From: Planctomycetota bacterium
Lineage (GTDB): Bacteria > Planctomycetota > Planctomycetia > Planctomycetales > Planctomycetaceae
Direction: 5' to 3'
Length of the DNA stretch: 64,000 bases
Assembly (NCBI GenBank): GCA_018242525.1
Contig: JAFEBS010000031.1
Coordinates: 33,193 to 97,192 of the forward strand
This document shows positions 1 to 8,130 of this stretch, piece after piece; the stretch's first letter is position 1, and every line of letters starts with the position of its first letter. The position numbers were made by a program, and so were the translations under genes. The notes under the pieces are model-generated. The model ran no database searches and was not told the origin of the DNA. It worked only from the letters and a program-made list of their open reading frames with translations.

Positions 1-67
1 GAAGCTCTGCTTCGCGGTCGGTATTCGGCAGGAGATCACTCGATGACACTCCAGTGCGACGAAATGA
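1..67. repeat. Dispersed intergenic repeat, copy 1
   Basis: This 67-bp stretch matches 49161-49227 at 59 of 67 positions by hand alignment. It begins with a small GAAGC/GCTTC hairpin. It may continue upstream outside the window, because the second copy is preceded by a GTTCCCAAG/CTTGGGAAC hairpin. No coding function is seen. Confidence 0.8.
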
Positions 68-117
68 CGTGGTAACCTGGTCGTTTGAATTCGCAGGAAA
101 AACATCGCCACTTCAAA

Positions 118-158
118 ACGCGCGAGCGAGGGATTCGTCGATGCGTATCCAACTTGCT
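118..158. repeat. 41-bp dispersed repeat overlapping a start codon
   Basis: This block is identical at 40 of 41 positions to 7355-7395. It contains the ATG at 141 used by the downstream secreted-protein gene and its first six codons. At the other copy the repeat continues into an arm that pairs with its left end (GAGCGAGGGAT with ATCCCTCGCTC). That arm is lost here. Confidence 0.8.
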
Positions 159-1673
159 TATCCGGTCCTGACGATGGCGTTGCTGGCCTTGACCGTGACG
201 CCGCTATTGGCGGCTGCACCCGACGCCTTTGGCGTGCGGGTCGTCGATGACGAAACGGGTCGCGGCGTGCCGCTGGTGGAACTGCGGAGCGTGCATGACA
301 TTCGATATGTCACCGATTCCGCCGGGTATGCCGCCATTCGCGATCCCGAACTGATGGGTCAAACGGTCTTCCTGACAGTTCGCAGCCATGGCTACGAATT
401 TCCCAAAGATGGCTTTGGAATTTCGGGGAGGGCGGTGAAGGTGACCGGCGGCAATGAGGAAACCCTGAAGATCAAGCGACTGAACATCGCCGAGCGGATG
501 TATCGCGTCACCGGCGCGGGGATCTATGCCGACAGCGTGTTGCTCGGTCATCCCGCGCCGATCGAGCATCCGTTGAACAACGGCCAGGTCGCGGGATCGG
601 ACAGCGTGGTGATGACCGTCTATCGCGACAAGATCCACTGGTTCTGGGGCGACACCAACCGGCTGCGCTATCCGCTGGGCAATTTCAATGTCACCGGAGC
701 CACATCGCAGTTGCCATCCCACGGCGGGCTGGACCCTGCCGTGGGCGTGAACTTGAACTACTTCACGGCCGACGATGGCTTCGCAAGGCCGATGGCCAAA
801 ATGCCCGGCGAGGGCCCCACCTGGATCTTCGGGATCGTCGTCCTGAAGGACCCGGATGGCCGCGAACGGATGTTCACAGGCTACGAAAAAGTGCGTCCAC
901 CGCTGGAGATCTACGAACGAGGGATCTGCGAGTTTGACGATGCCCGCCAGGAGTTCGTCAAGATTCACAGCTTCGGGAAAGATGTGCCGCTGTATCTGCA
1001 CGGTCATCCGTTTGTGCATGCAGTGGGTGGAGTGAACTATGTCTACTTTGGTGACCCGTATCCGGTGATGCGCGTTCCAGCAACGGCGACAGCATTACTG
1101 GACCTGAGTCAGTACGAAGCGTTCACCTGCCTGACGCCGGGCGGGCGCGAGAAAGACGCCAGGGTCGAACGGGACGCTGCAGGCAAAGTCGTCTGGGGCT
1201 GGAAGCGGGACACGGCCGCGATCAGTTTCGCATTGCAGGAGTCACTGCACAAGAACCGTCAATTGCAGCCGAATGAAGACTGGCTGCAATTGACGGATAC
1301 TGACAGCGGCAAGGGGATCGAAGCCCACCGCGGCTCGGTCACCTGGAATGAGTTTCGGAAGCGTTGGATCCTGATCACCACCCAGTTTCGCGGCAGTTCG
1401 ATGCTGGGCGAAGTCTGGTACAGCGAAGCCAGGCAGCCGGAAGGGCCGTGGATGAAGGCAAAGAAGATCGTCACCCACGACAAGTACAGCTTTTACAATC
1501 CGAAGCAGCACCCGCAATTCACGTCGGCAGACGGACGATTCGTCTTTTTTGAAGGGACATATACTCAATCGTTCTCGGGCAACACCGACCCCACACCCCG
1601 CTATGAATACAATCAGATGATGTATCGGCTGGATCTGGGGAATGCGAAGTTGAAGGCGGCTCACGCGGAATAG
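141..1673 (+). CDS. Secreted beta-propeller-like protein (glycosidase-like fold)
   Basis: The 510-aa product starts with a signal peptide (MRIQLAYPVLTMALLALT, cleavage probably near LLAAA). Next comes a short Cna/carboxypeptidase-regulatory-like beta domain (about residues 25-110, VVDDETGRGVPLVEL). The long remainder has WFWGDTN and repeated W/Y-rich blades, as in DUF4185 or five-bladed glycosidase-like proteins. I do not recognise a catalytic set, so the substrate is unknown. The ATG at 141 lies inside a dispersed repeat. A second ATG at 174 (MALLALTVTPLL) also gives a good signal peptide and may be the native start. The frame is open back to 54. The gene converges on the glycosyltransferase, with an inverted repeat between them. 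Confidence 0.7.
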   Translation: MRIQLAYPVLTMALLALTVTPLLAAAPDAFGVRVVDDETGRGVPLVELRSVHDIRYVTDSAGYAAIRDPELMGQTVFLTVRSHGYEFPKDGFGISGRAVKVTGGNEETLKIKRLNIAERMYRVTGAGIYADSVLLGHPAPIEHPLNNGQVAGSDSVVMTVYRDKIHWFWGDTNRLRYPLGNFNVTGATSQLPSHGGLDPAVGVNLNYFTADDGFARPMAKMPGEGPTWIFGIVVLKDPDGRERMFTGYEKVRPPLEIYERGICEFDDARQEFVKIHSFGKDVPLYLHGHPFVHAVGGVNYVYFGDPYPVMRVPATATALLDLSQYEAFTCLTPGGREKDARVERDAAGKVVWGWKRDTAAISFALQESLHKNRQLQPNEDWLQLTDTDSGKGIEAHRGSVTWNEFRKRWILITTQFRGSSMLGEVWYSEARQPEGPWMKAKKIVTHDKYSFYNPKQHPQFTSADGRFVFFEGTYTQSFSGNTDPTPRYEYNQMMYRLDLGNAKLKAAHAE

Positions 1674-1769
1674 GGGTCAGGTGGTTCAAAGTTCAATTCT
1701 CGCGGCGAGGGACCTCCTGAATGAAGAAAGCCGTCTGTCGCGAAAATTGAACTTTGAACCACATGACCC
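1674..1769. repeat. Inverted repeat with 31-bp arms between convergent genes
   Basis: The arms 1674-1704 and 1739-1769 pair at 29 of 31 positions around a 34-bp loop. The left arm starts one base after the stop codon at 1673. It may act as a bidirectional terminator for the two convergent genes, or it may be a MITE/REP-like element. There is no clear T-run. Confidence 0.75.
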
Positions 1770-1801
1770 CCTGACCCCGAGCCGACCTGATGCTGGTGGC
1801 T

Positions 1802-2902
1802 TCACACCAGTTGTGGAACAGCGCCTCGTTCCAGCACTTCGCGATACACGGTTGCGGTCTGGTCGACCATGGCTTCGACACCGAATTCGCGTTCGACCAG
1901 ATCACGGGCGGCGCGGCCGATTGACTTGGCCTTGGCCCTGTCGTCCAGCAGTTCTACGATCCGCGTGGACAGGGCTTCGCTGTTCGACGGGGGGACCAGC
2001 AGTCCGGTTTCGTTGTCTTTGACGGCGCAATAGACACCGCCGACCCGCGTCGCGATGACGGGGCGGCCCATCGCCATGGCGTCCAGCATGATGGTTCCAA
2101 TTCCTTGCTGCAACGACGGCAGAACGAACACGTCCATCGCCGCCAGGGCATCGTCGAAGTTCTGCAGGTTGGGAATGAAGGTCACCTTGTCGTTGATCCC
2201 CAGTTCACGCGCCAGGCGGCGCAGATTGGATTCTTCGGGACCGGCACCGGCGATCAGGAATTCGACTTCGCGTCCGGTCGCGATGACCCGTGCGGCGGCT
2301 CCCAGGAAGAAGGGGAATCCCTTGACCGCCTCGAGCGGCCCAGCCGTTCCCACCACGGGGACCCGGTTCGGCTCGAAGACCTGCAGCAACTCACACGGGG
2401 CGGCCCGATCCACTCCGCTTTGAATCACCGTGACCAGTTTGTCCGGCAGGCGCGTGCGCGCCAGCAGGTCCGCCCGGACCGAATCGCTGACAGCAATGAT
2501 CCGCTGGCACCAGCGTGTGTCGATGAACAATCGTTCGTTCGGCTGCAGATAGTCGTGAACGGTCAGCACGAACGGTCGCTGCAACTGTCGAGCGATCCGG
2601 TTCCCCTGCGTCAACGCGAGTCGCGACTGCACATGAATCAGGTCCGGCGGGTTGGCGTGCAGTTGTCGCAATAACAAACTGCAGACGACATGGCCCCAGA
2701 CGGGCCAGTCCAGTTGGGAAAGCTCTTCGATATGCAGTTCACGCCGTTGTTCGCGATCCAGCATCCGAGCGTCCGGACAAATCACGCTGGTGCGAAAGCC
2801 CCGCTGGGGAATGTGTTCCGCCAGCCGCAGGGTGTAGGCACAACTGCCGCGGACGGAAAATCGTCCGGACATTAACAGCACTGAAGGTTCAACTTCCGAC
2901 AT
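1802..2902 (-). CDS. GT4-type glycosyltransferase
   Basis: This 366-aa GT-B glycosyltransferase probably moves a nucleotide-activated sugar onto a cell-surface glycan or lipid at the membrane. The N-terminal half has the GT4 acceptor-domain start (LLMSGRFSVRGSCAYTLRLA). The donor half has VVGTAGPLEAVKGF, LIAGAGPEESNLRRLA and VFVLPSLQQGIGTIMLDAMA, which is the usual order in the family. The catalytic EX7E motif is altered: the first Glu reads as Gln and the second as Asp. The Glu-to-Asp change is mild. The acceptor and sugar cannot be read from context. Transcription is away from the nfeD-floA block, which ends about 30 bp upstream. Confidence 0.88.
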   Translation of the reverse strand: MSEVEPSVLLMSGRFSVRGSCAYTLRLAEHIPQRGFRTSVICPDARMLDREQRRELHIEELSQLDWPVWGHVVCSLLLRQLHANPPDLIHVQSRLALTQGNRIARQLQRPFVLTVHDYLQPNERLFIDTRWCQRIIAVSDSVRADLLARTRLPDKLVTVIQSGVDRAAPCELLQVFEPNRVPVVGTAGPLEAVKGFPFFLGAAARVIATGREVEFLIAGAGPEESNLRRLARELGINDKVTFIPNLQNFDDALAAMDVFVLPSLQQGIGTIMLDAMAMGRPVIATRVGGVYCAVKDNETGLLVPPSNSEALSTRIVELLDDRAKAKSIGRAARDLVEREFGVEAMVDQTATVYREVLERGAVPQLV

Positions 2903-2932
2903 AGACTCAACCCACGGCCGGGCCGCGGGTTC

Positions 2933-3574
2933 CTAAGACCGAATGGAGCGGGGACGCCTGAGGATCTCCGCCATCAAGATCGCCTGCCGGGCTCCTTCGG
3001 GATTGCGTAGTGCCAGGACCAGAGGGTGGACCGGTTGCCGCCTGATGGTGGTGATTGTTCCATCGGCACCGATGTCCTTCTGGACCCGATTGTCAACATC
3101 CTGCGTCACCTGGTTGTCGACATTGCGAGGTTCCAAGTGGCTGGAAACATGGCTGCGAAGTGCATCTCCCAACCCGGCCGTGGCCAGGTGAGATTGAGCC
3201 AGTCGCGCCCCGGGTCGATCCGCGGCTGGACGTGCCGCGACGGGCTGTTGCTGCTGCGGCTGTCGAGACTTGCCACCTTTTTTGTTGTCTGCGGCGGTGC
3301 GGACGGGCTTCTGCTGGGCCGGTCTCTTTTCTGCCGGTCGTTGTTGCGGCCGCTGCTTTTCCGGCGGGGCTTTTCCGCTGACTTCCTGCAGAAAGATCTC
3401 CAGTTCGGACGGTCCCTGCTTCTCCTGACGTGTCCGCGTGGCGGGCTTTTTGGACTTGGCCTGGTTTTCCTTGAACAGGTTGACGATCCAGCTGATCACC
3501 GAGATGATCATGATGATCGCAAAGACGACCCCACCTTCGGCAGCGGCAAGAACGGTGATGAAAGCTGGTGTCAT
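2933..3574 (-). CDS. Membrane-anchored low-complexity hypothetical protein
   Basis: This 213-aa protein has one N-terminal transmembrane helix (VVFAIIMIISVISWIVNLF). A cytosolic region very rich in Gln, Lys, Arg and Pro follows, for example RPQQRPAEKRPAQQ. A more ordered C-terminal part holds two VDNxVxxD-like segments. It lies 36 bp after floA on the same strand and probably belongs to that operon. I recognise no enzymatic motif. A role as an accessory of the flotillin-like membrane domain is inferred only from position. Confidence 0.7.
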   Translation of the reverse strand: MTPAFITVLAAAEGGVVFAIIMIISVISWIVNLFKENQAKSKKPATRTRQEKQGPSELEIFLQEVSGKAPPEKQRPQQRPAEKRPAQQKPVRTAADNKKGGKSRQPQQQQPVAARPAADRPGARLAQSHLATAGLGDALRSHVSSHLEPRNVDNQVTQDVDNRVQKDIGADGTITTIRRQPVHPLVLALRNPEGARQAILMAEILRRPRSIRS

Positions 3575-3610
3575 GCAGATTGTCCCTGAGTGACCTGCGT
3601 GCCGGAACGA

Positions 3611-4648
3611 CTATTTCCCGGCCACTCCGGTCCCGGCGATGGCCGATCGCATCTGCGTATCGGCCTGGACATTTTTCAATTCATAATAGTCAACCAGACC
3701 CAGTGCCTGGGTGCGGAACGCTTCGGCCACCGCCATGGGAACCTGAGCTTCCGCCAGGACAACTTCAGCCCGGTTCTTCTGGACGTGAGCAATCATTTCC
3801 TGTTCGCGGGCCGTGAAATCGGCACGCTGCTGTTCGGCCCGAGCCTGGGCCACCCGCATATCCGCTTCGGCCTGATCCGCCGACAACCGGGCTCCAATGT
3901 TTTCTCCGACATCGATGTCCGCGATATCGATCGAGACGATCTCGAATGCCGTTTGGGCTTCCAGGCCCTGATTCAGCACGGTCTGCGAAATCATCTCCGG
4001 GTTTTCCAGCACCATCTTGTACGACGGCGTTTTGCCGATCGCCTGCACGATCCCCTGTCCGACGCGTGCGATGATGGTTTCTTCCGTGGCCCCGCCGATC
4101 AGTTGTCGAATGTTCGTGCGCACCGTGACGCGTGCCCGTGACCGCAACAGAATCCCATCGGCGGCCACTGCATCCAGAGTTCCAGAACCCTTGCGCGGAT
4201 CGGGGCAATCGATGACCTTGGGATAGACGCTGGTCCGGACCGCTTCCAGCACGTCACGACCGGCCAGATCGATGGCCTGCGCGGTCTGCCAGTCCAGATC
4301 AATGTTCGCCCGGTGAGCCGCCACCAGGGAACGAATGACGTTGGGAACGTTGCCACCCGCCAGGTAGTGTGATTCCAGGTCACGGGTCGTGATCGGATAG
4401 ACATCTGTCAATCCGGCCTGTACGGCCGTAATCTTGGCCCGCACGATCACCGTCGGATTCACCTTTCGGATCGTCATCAGCACCAGCTGCATGAACGAAA
4501 TCCCGGCCCCGGTCATCAGGCATTGAATCCACAGGCTGATATACCGTGCGAAGATCGCAAAGAAGATCAGGATCACGACAAACAGGACTCCGGCAATTCC
4601 CAGAATTGTCGGGGTCATCGTTGCTCCGAGAACCAGCGGATTCAGCAT
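3611..4648 (-). CDS. floA: Flotillin-like protein FloA (UPF0365)
   Basis: This 345-aa membrane scaffold protein belongs to the bacterial flotillin-like FloA family, which organises membrane microdomains. An N-terminal hydrophobic hairpin (VLFVVILIFFAIFARYISLWI) precedes the PHB-like region (VNPTVIVRAKITAVQAGL) and a long Ala/Glu/Gln-rich helical part (QAEADMRVAQARAEQQRA) typical of the family. Length and order match the family. An internal ATG ten codons in (MTPTILGIAG) is another possible start. It is preceded by nfeD and followed by a small membrane protein; nfeD-floA pairing is common in bacteria. Confidence 0.93.
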   Translation of the reverse strand: MLNPLVLGATMTPTILGIAGVLFVVILIFFAIFARYISLWIQCLMTGAGISFMQLVLMTIRKVNPTVIVRAKITAVQAGLTDVYPITTRDLESHYLAGGNVPNVIRSLVAAHRANIDLDWQTAQAIDLAGRDVLEAVRTSVYPKVIDCPDPRKGSGTLDAVAADGILLRSRARVTVRTNIRQLIGGATEETIIARVGQGIVQAIGKTPSYKMVLENPEMISQTVLNQGLEAQTAFEIVSIDIADIDVGENIGARLSADQAEADMRVAQARAEQQRADFTAREQEMIAHVQKNRAEVVLAEAQVPMAVAEAFRTQALGLVDYYELKNVQADTQMRSAIAGTGVAGK

Positions 4649-4764
4649 CGTGCTCTCTTTTACGATTCAGGAATGGCCAGCCGCGCTTCCGGACAAGTCC
4701 GGTGCCCAGATGAGTCAAACAGTATAGGAAGTTGACGGTTTGAAATGAATTGCAGGCATCTTCA

Positions 4765-5340
4765 CTAACTCTGCGGGATCTCAAAGTCAAGCCGCGAAGA
4801 TGGTTCCGGATTTTCAGTGACTTCGTCCGGCGGCGGTGGTTCACCCGGGCGAACCCGCAATCGCGAACCGCGCACCTCGATGACTTCGACGGACTGTCCC
4901 GCTTCGATGACAAGGCCATCTGAGATCGCATGCAGTCGTTCGCCATTGACGGAAATCAGCCCACCAGGTGTCAATGGGGTGATCGCGTGACCGTACTGTC
5001 CCACCAAATCCACCAGATGCCGGGTCTCCTTGGCGAAAGGCGTCAACTGTTCCAGCGACGGCGCCTCCAATAAAACCCGCTTTCCCATCGGAGTGCGCGG
5101 CAGGATGTAAAACGCAAAACTGAGCACCGTCGGAACCGCCAGCAATAGCGAGAAACAGAAGGCCCAGAAGATGTTGGGATTCGTTGTCCCCCAGGCGCGA
5201 TAGGCGAACACAATCGAAACGATCAGCGTCAGGAACGTACAGACCCCCAACAGACCGCCGGAAGGTATAAAGACTTCGGCCGTCAGAATCCCAATCCCGA
5301 CGAACAACAACAAAATGGCGAAGACCGCGTTGGAGTCCAT
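4765..5340 (-). CDS. NfeD-family membrane protein
   Basis: This 191-aa protein has N-terminal transmembrane helices (AVFAILLLFVGIGILTAEVF and two more) and a C-terminal soluble OB-fold-like domain (GQYGHAITPLTPGGLISV... SVEVIEVRGSRLRVRP). This is the short NfeD form without a ClpP-type protease domain. NfeD proteins are thought to partner flotillin-like proteins. I chose the ATG at 5340 because the hydrophobic helix follows at once. A GTG at 5385 would add 15 polar residues. It is the first gene of the operon with floA, 116 bp upstream of it. Confidence 0.88.
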   Translation of the reverse strand: MDSNAVFAILLLFVGIGILTAEVFIPSGGLLGVCTFLTLIVSIVFAYRAWGTTNPNIFWAFCFSLLLAVPTVLSFAFYILPRTPMGKRVLLEAPSLEQLTPFAKETRHLVDLVGQYGHAITPLTPGGLISVNGERLHAISDGLVIEAGQSVEVIEVRGSRLRVRPGEPPPPDEVTENPEPSSRLDFEIPQS

Positions 5341-5540
5341 TTCGTGCGCAGGCACCTTAACAAAACCAGATCTCCGTCCGGACACATCTGTCCGCGGAAT
5401 ACGCTTCCAGTGTAGCCTGCTTTAAGGCGGAGACAACTACTGGCTTGGCGGCAGACGACAGGCACGACAGAATAATCGGACGCAGGTCGCCCGTCCCGAG
5501 TTCGCGGGAACAAGCGTGGTGCGTCCGAAACCAGGGAGAA

Positions 5541-7322
5541 ATGATGCTGGGAACATGGCGATTCCTGTTGGTCGTGGGACTCATTCCCATCAGCCACTGT
5601 GCGGCGTCGAATCCATCGATCGGCGACACCGTCGCTGATCTGCGATTCAAGGATATTCGCACACTTCCCCGGTCGCTGGCGGACCTGGGACCAAAGCGGG
5701 CGTACGTATTCGTGTTTACCACGACATCCTGTCCGCTGGTCCGACGATCGATCCCCAAGCTGATCGAACTGGATTCGCGCTATGGACCGCAGGATGTCCA
5801 GATTGTTGCCGTCAATGTGGGCAGCGATGACACCATCCGCGACATGGCTGCCCAGGCGATCGAATTGGAGGCCCATTTCCCGTTTGTGAAAGATGTCAAT
5901 CTGTCGTGTGCGAAGGCACTGGGAGTGACTCGCACACCCGAAGTAGCCGTGCTGAACGCCGACAAGAAGCTGGTTTATCGGGGTCGGATTGATGATCAAC
6001 TGCGATTGGGAGGCGCTCGCCCGGAACCGACCCGGCGGGACCTGGAAGAAGCCTTGCGTGAAATCCTGGACGGCCGCGCGGTCGCGGTGGCGGAAACACC
6101 TGTCGATGGCTGCGTGATCGAATCCCCGCCTTCGCCGCCAACCGATCTGCCGATTCCCACCTATCACGGTGATGTGGCCCCCATCCTGCAACGCCGTTGC
6201 GTCAACTGTCACACCGAAGGGACGGCCGCGCCCTTTGACTTGCAGTCCTACACCGCCGCCGTATCGCACGCGCAGATGATGGCGGAAGTCGTGACGGATC
6301 AGTCGATGCCGCCGTGGTATGCCAATCCCAGACACGGCAAGTTTCAGAATGACCCGTCACTGACGAAGGCAGAACGCGACACCCTGGTCCGTTGGGTCAA
6401 TTCCGGACGGGTCGAAGGAGACGCCCCCGAACAGCCCGCGGCGACGGATCTCGCCCCGCGCTGGCGGATCGGGAAACCGGATGTCGTGATCACGATGCTG
6501 GAACAGCACACCGTTCCTGCCACGGGATTTGTTCCCTACCGCCATGCCTTGCTTCCCTACGTGTTCTTCAGCGATACGTGGATCGAAGCGATTGAAATCC
6601 GGCCCGATAATCCGGTGGTCGTCCATCATTGCAACATGGCCTACGCGTCGAAGGATGGGGTGGGTGAAGAGACCTTTCTGACGGGCCATGTGCCTGGCGG
6701 GCAACCGATGGACCTGGGCCGCTTCGACAACGGCGTCGCCGTGTTCGTCCCCCGGCTGGCGGTGCTGGGCCTGCAGATTCATTACACCACCACCGGCAAG
6801 GAAGAAACCTGCCGCATCTCCGTCGGCCTGAGGTTTCCACGACGAACCGTGCAGAAGCAATTGCGGCACGTGCTGCTCGACCCGCATCGAATCGCGATCC
6901 CGCCGGGCGACGGAGCGTTTGCCATTCGATCTCAAAAGACGCTGGATCGGGACATCAACCTGCTGGGAATGTTTTCGCACATGCATGTGCGTGGCAAGGA
7001 CATGACATTTTTTGCCACCGCCCCCGACCAGCCGCGGGAAACGCTGCTGCAGATCCCCAACTACAATTTTGAATGGCAGTTGGGCTACGAACTTGAACCG
7101 GGGACGAAACATCTTCCCAGGGGAACGGTCCTGGAAGCGGTCGCCCATTATGACAATTCGGCCTTCAACCCCTACAACCCCGATCCCAAGCGCACCGTCC
7201 CCTGGGGCCAGCAGACGTATGACGAGATGTTCAACGGGTTCATGTTCTTCGTCGATGACAACGAATCGCTGAACCTTACCGTCGATCCCAAGTCGGGGAT
7301 TGTGAAACGCCCGAAGGACTAA
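5541..7322 (+). CDS. Redoxin / cytochrome c / copper monooxygenase-like fusion
   Basis: This 593-aa exported protein combines three modules. After the signal peptide (MMLGTWRFLLVVGLIPISHC) comes an AhpC/TSA-like redoxin domain (about residues 30-180) with a single Cys in TTSCPLVRRSIP. Next is a c-type heme site, CVNCH, near residue 220. The C-terminal part resembles the copper type II ascorbate-dependent monooxygenases (PHM/DBH): VVVHHCNMAY near 359, LQIHYTTTG near 412 and HMHVRGKDM near 475 supply likely copper ligands. A GGGAGA site precedes the ATGATG at 5541/5544. The natural substrate is unknown. Proteins of this architecture are known to me mainly from planctomycetes and relatives. Confidence 0.82.
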   Translation: MMLGTWRFLLVVGLIPISHCAASNPSIGDTVADLRFKDIRTLPRSLADLGPKRAYVFVFTTTSCPLVRRSIPKLIELDSRYGPQDVQIVAVNVGSDDTIRDMAAQAIELEAHFPFVKDVNLSCAKALGVTRTPEVAVLNADKKLVYRGRIDDQLRLGGARPEPTRRDLEEALREILDGRAVAVAETPVDGCVIESPPSPPTDLPIPTYHGDVAPILQRRCVNCHTEGTAAPFDLQSYTAAVSHAQMMAEVVTDQSMPPWYANPRHGKFQNDPSLTKAERDTLVRWVNSGRVEGDAPEQPAATDLAPRWRIGKPDVVITMLEQHTVPATGFVPYRHALLPYVFFSDTWIEAIEIRPDNPVVVHHCNMAYASKDGVGEETFLTGHVPGGQPMDLGRFDNGVAVFVPRLAVLGLQIHYTTTGKEETCRISVGLRFPRRTVQKQLRHVLLDPHRIAIPPGDGAFAIRSQKTLDRDINLLGMFSHMHVRGKDMTFFATAPDQPRETLLQIPNYNFEWQLGYELEPGTKHLPRGTVLEAVAHYDNSAFNPYNPDPKRTVPWGQQTYDEMFNGFMFFVDDNESLNLTVDPKSGIVKRPKD

Positions 7323-7354
7323 ATAGCATTGCATGAGCTTGGAACACTAGCCCG

Positions 7355-7407
7355 ACGCGCGAGCGAGGGATTCGTCGATGCGTGTCCAACTTGCTGATCC
7401 CTCGCTC
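7355..7407. repeat. Dispersed hairpin repeat, second copy
   Basis: Positions 7355-7395 match 118-158 at 40 of 41 bases. The left end GAGCGAGGGAT (7361-7371) pairs with ATCCCTCGCTC (7397-7407), forming a long hairpin. It fills part of the gap between the fusion gene and the YceI gene. Confidence 0.8.
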
Positions 7408-7545
7408 TTAAGTGCCTTTGTTCCGTCTGCGACCTTCGTCGTCAACGATCAGCGGCTTTACGGAGACCCGGTCGAGTCATAAGATGCCGCCACACCGCCT
7501 GCCGATGCAGCGGAATCCAATGTTCACCCCTTGAGGAATCTTGCC

Positions 7546-8127
7546 ATGCGTAGCTGTCTGCGAGTTTGGAATCTGCTGCTCGTTGGAGCCGTATTGACCC
7601 TGGGAAACGCGACCGTTCAGGCGGCTGATGACTATGCCTACGACCTGGTGCATTCTTCGGTCAGCTTCAAAGCCCGGCACCTGGATGTCAGCTGGATTCA
7701 CGGCCGGTTCAACGAGGTCGAGGGGAAGTTTTCGATCGACCGCGAAAACCCCGCCAAGTCCACGTTCCAACTGACGATCAAGGCGGACAGTATCGACACC
7801 GCGAACAAGGCACGCGATGAACATCTGCGTCAGCCGGACTACTTTGACACCAAGCAGTTCCCCACGATTGAGTTCAAGAGCACGAGCACCAAGGCGATTG
7901 CCGGCGGGTATGAAGTGACCGGCGACTTCACGATGCACGGAGCCACCAAGAAGGTCACACTGGTCCTGAAAGGGGGCAAGGAGATCGAGTTCCGCGGGAA
8001 CAAGATCGTGGGATTCTCCACCGAACTGACGCTGAAGCGCAGTGACTTCGGTTTCGACAAGACGCAAATCGGCCTGATCGGCGACGAAGCGCTGATCATC
8101 ATCGATTGTGAAGGCGTGCGCAAGTAG
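7546..8127 (+). CDS. YceI-family periplasmic lipid-binding protein
   Basis: The 193-aa product has a signal peptide (LRVWNLLLVGAVLTLGN, cut near VQAAD). The rest is a complete YceI domain: YDLVHSSVSFKARHLDVSW, then KSTFQLTIKADSIDT, the LRQPDYFDTKQFPTIEF block and the C-terminal KRSDFGFDK strand. YceI proteins form a lipocalin-like barrel that binds isoprenoid or amide lipids in the periplasm. GAGGA at 7533-7537 sets the ATG at 7546. The next gene starts 3 bp after its stop, so the two are probably co-transcribed. Confidence 0.93.
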   Translation: MRSCLRVWNLLLVGAVLTLGNATVQAADDYAYDLVHSSVSFKARHLDVSWIHGRFNEVEGKFSIDRENPAKSTFQLTIKADSIDTANKARDEHLRQPDYFDTKQFPTIEFKSTSTKAIAGGYEVTGDFTMHGATKKVTLVLKGGKEIEFRGNKIVGFSTELTLKRSDFGFDKTQIGLIGDEALIIIDCEGVRK

Positions 8128-8130
8128 CCG

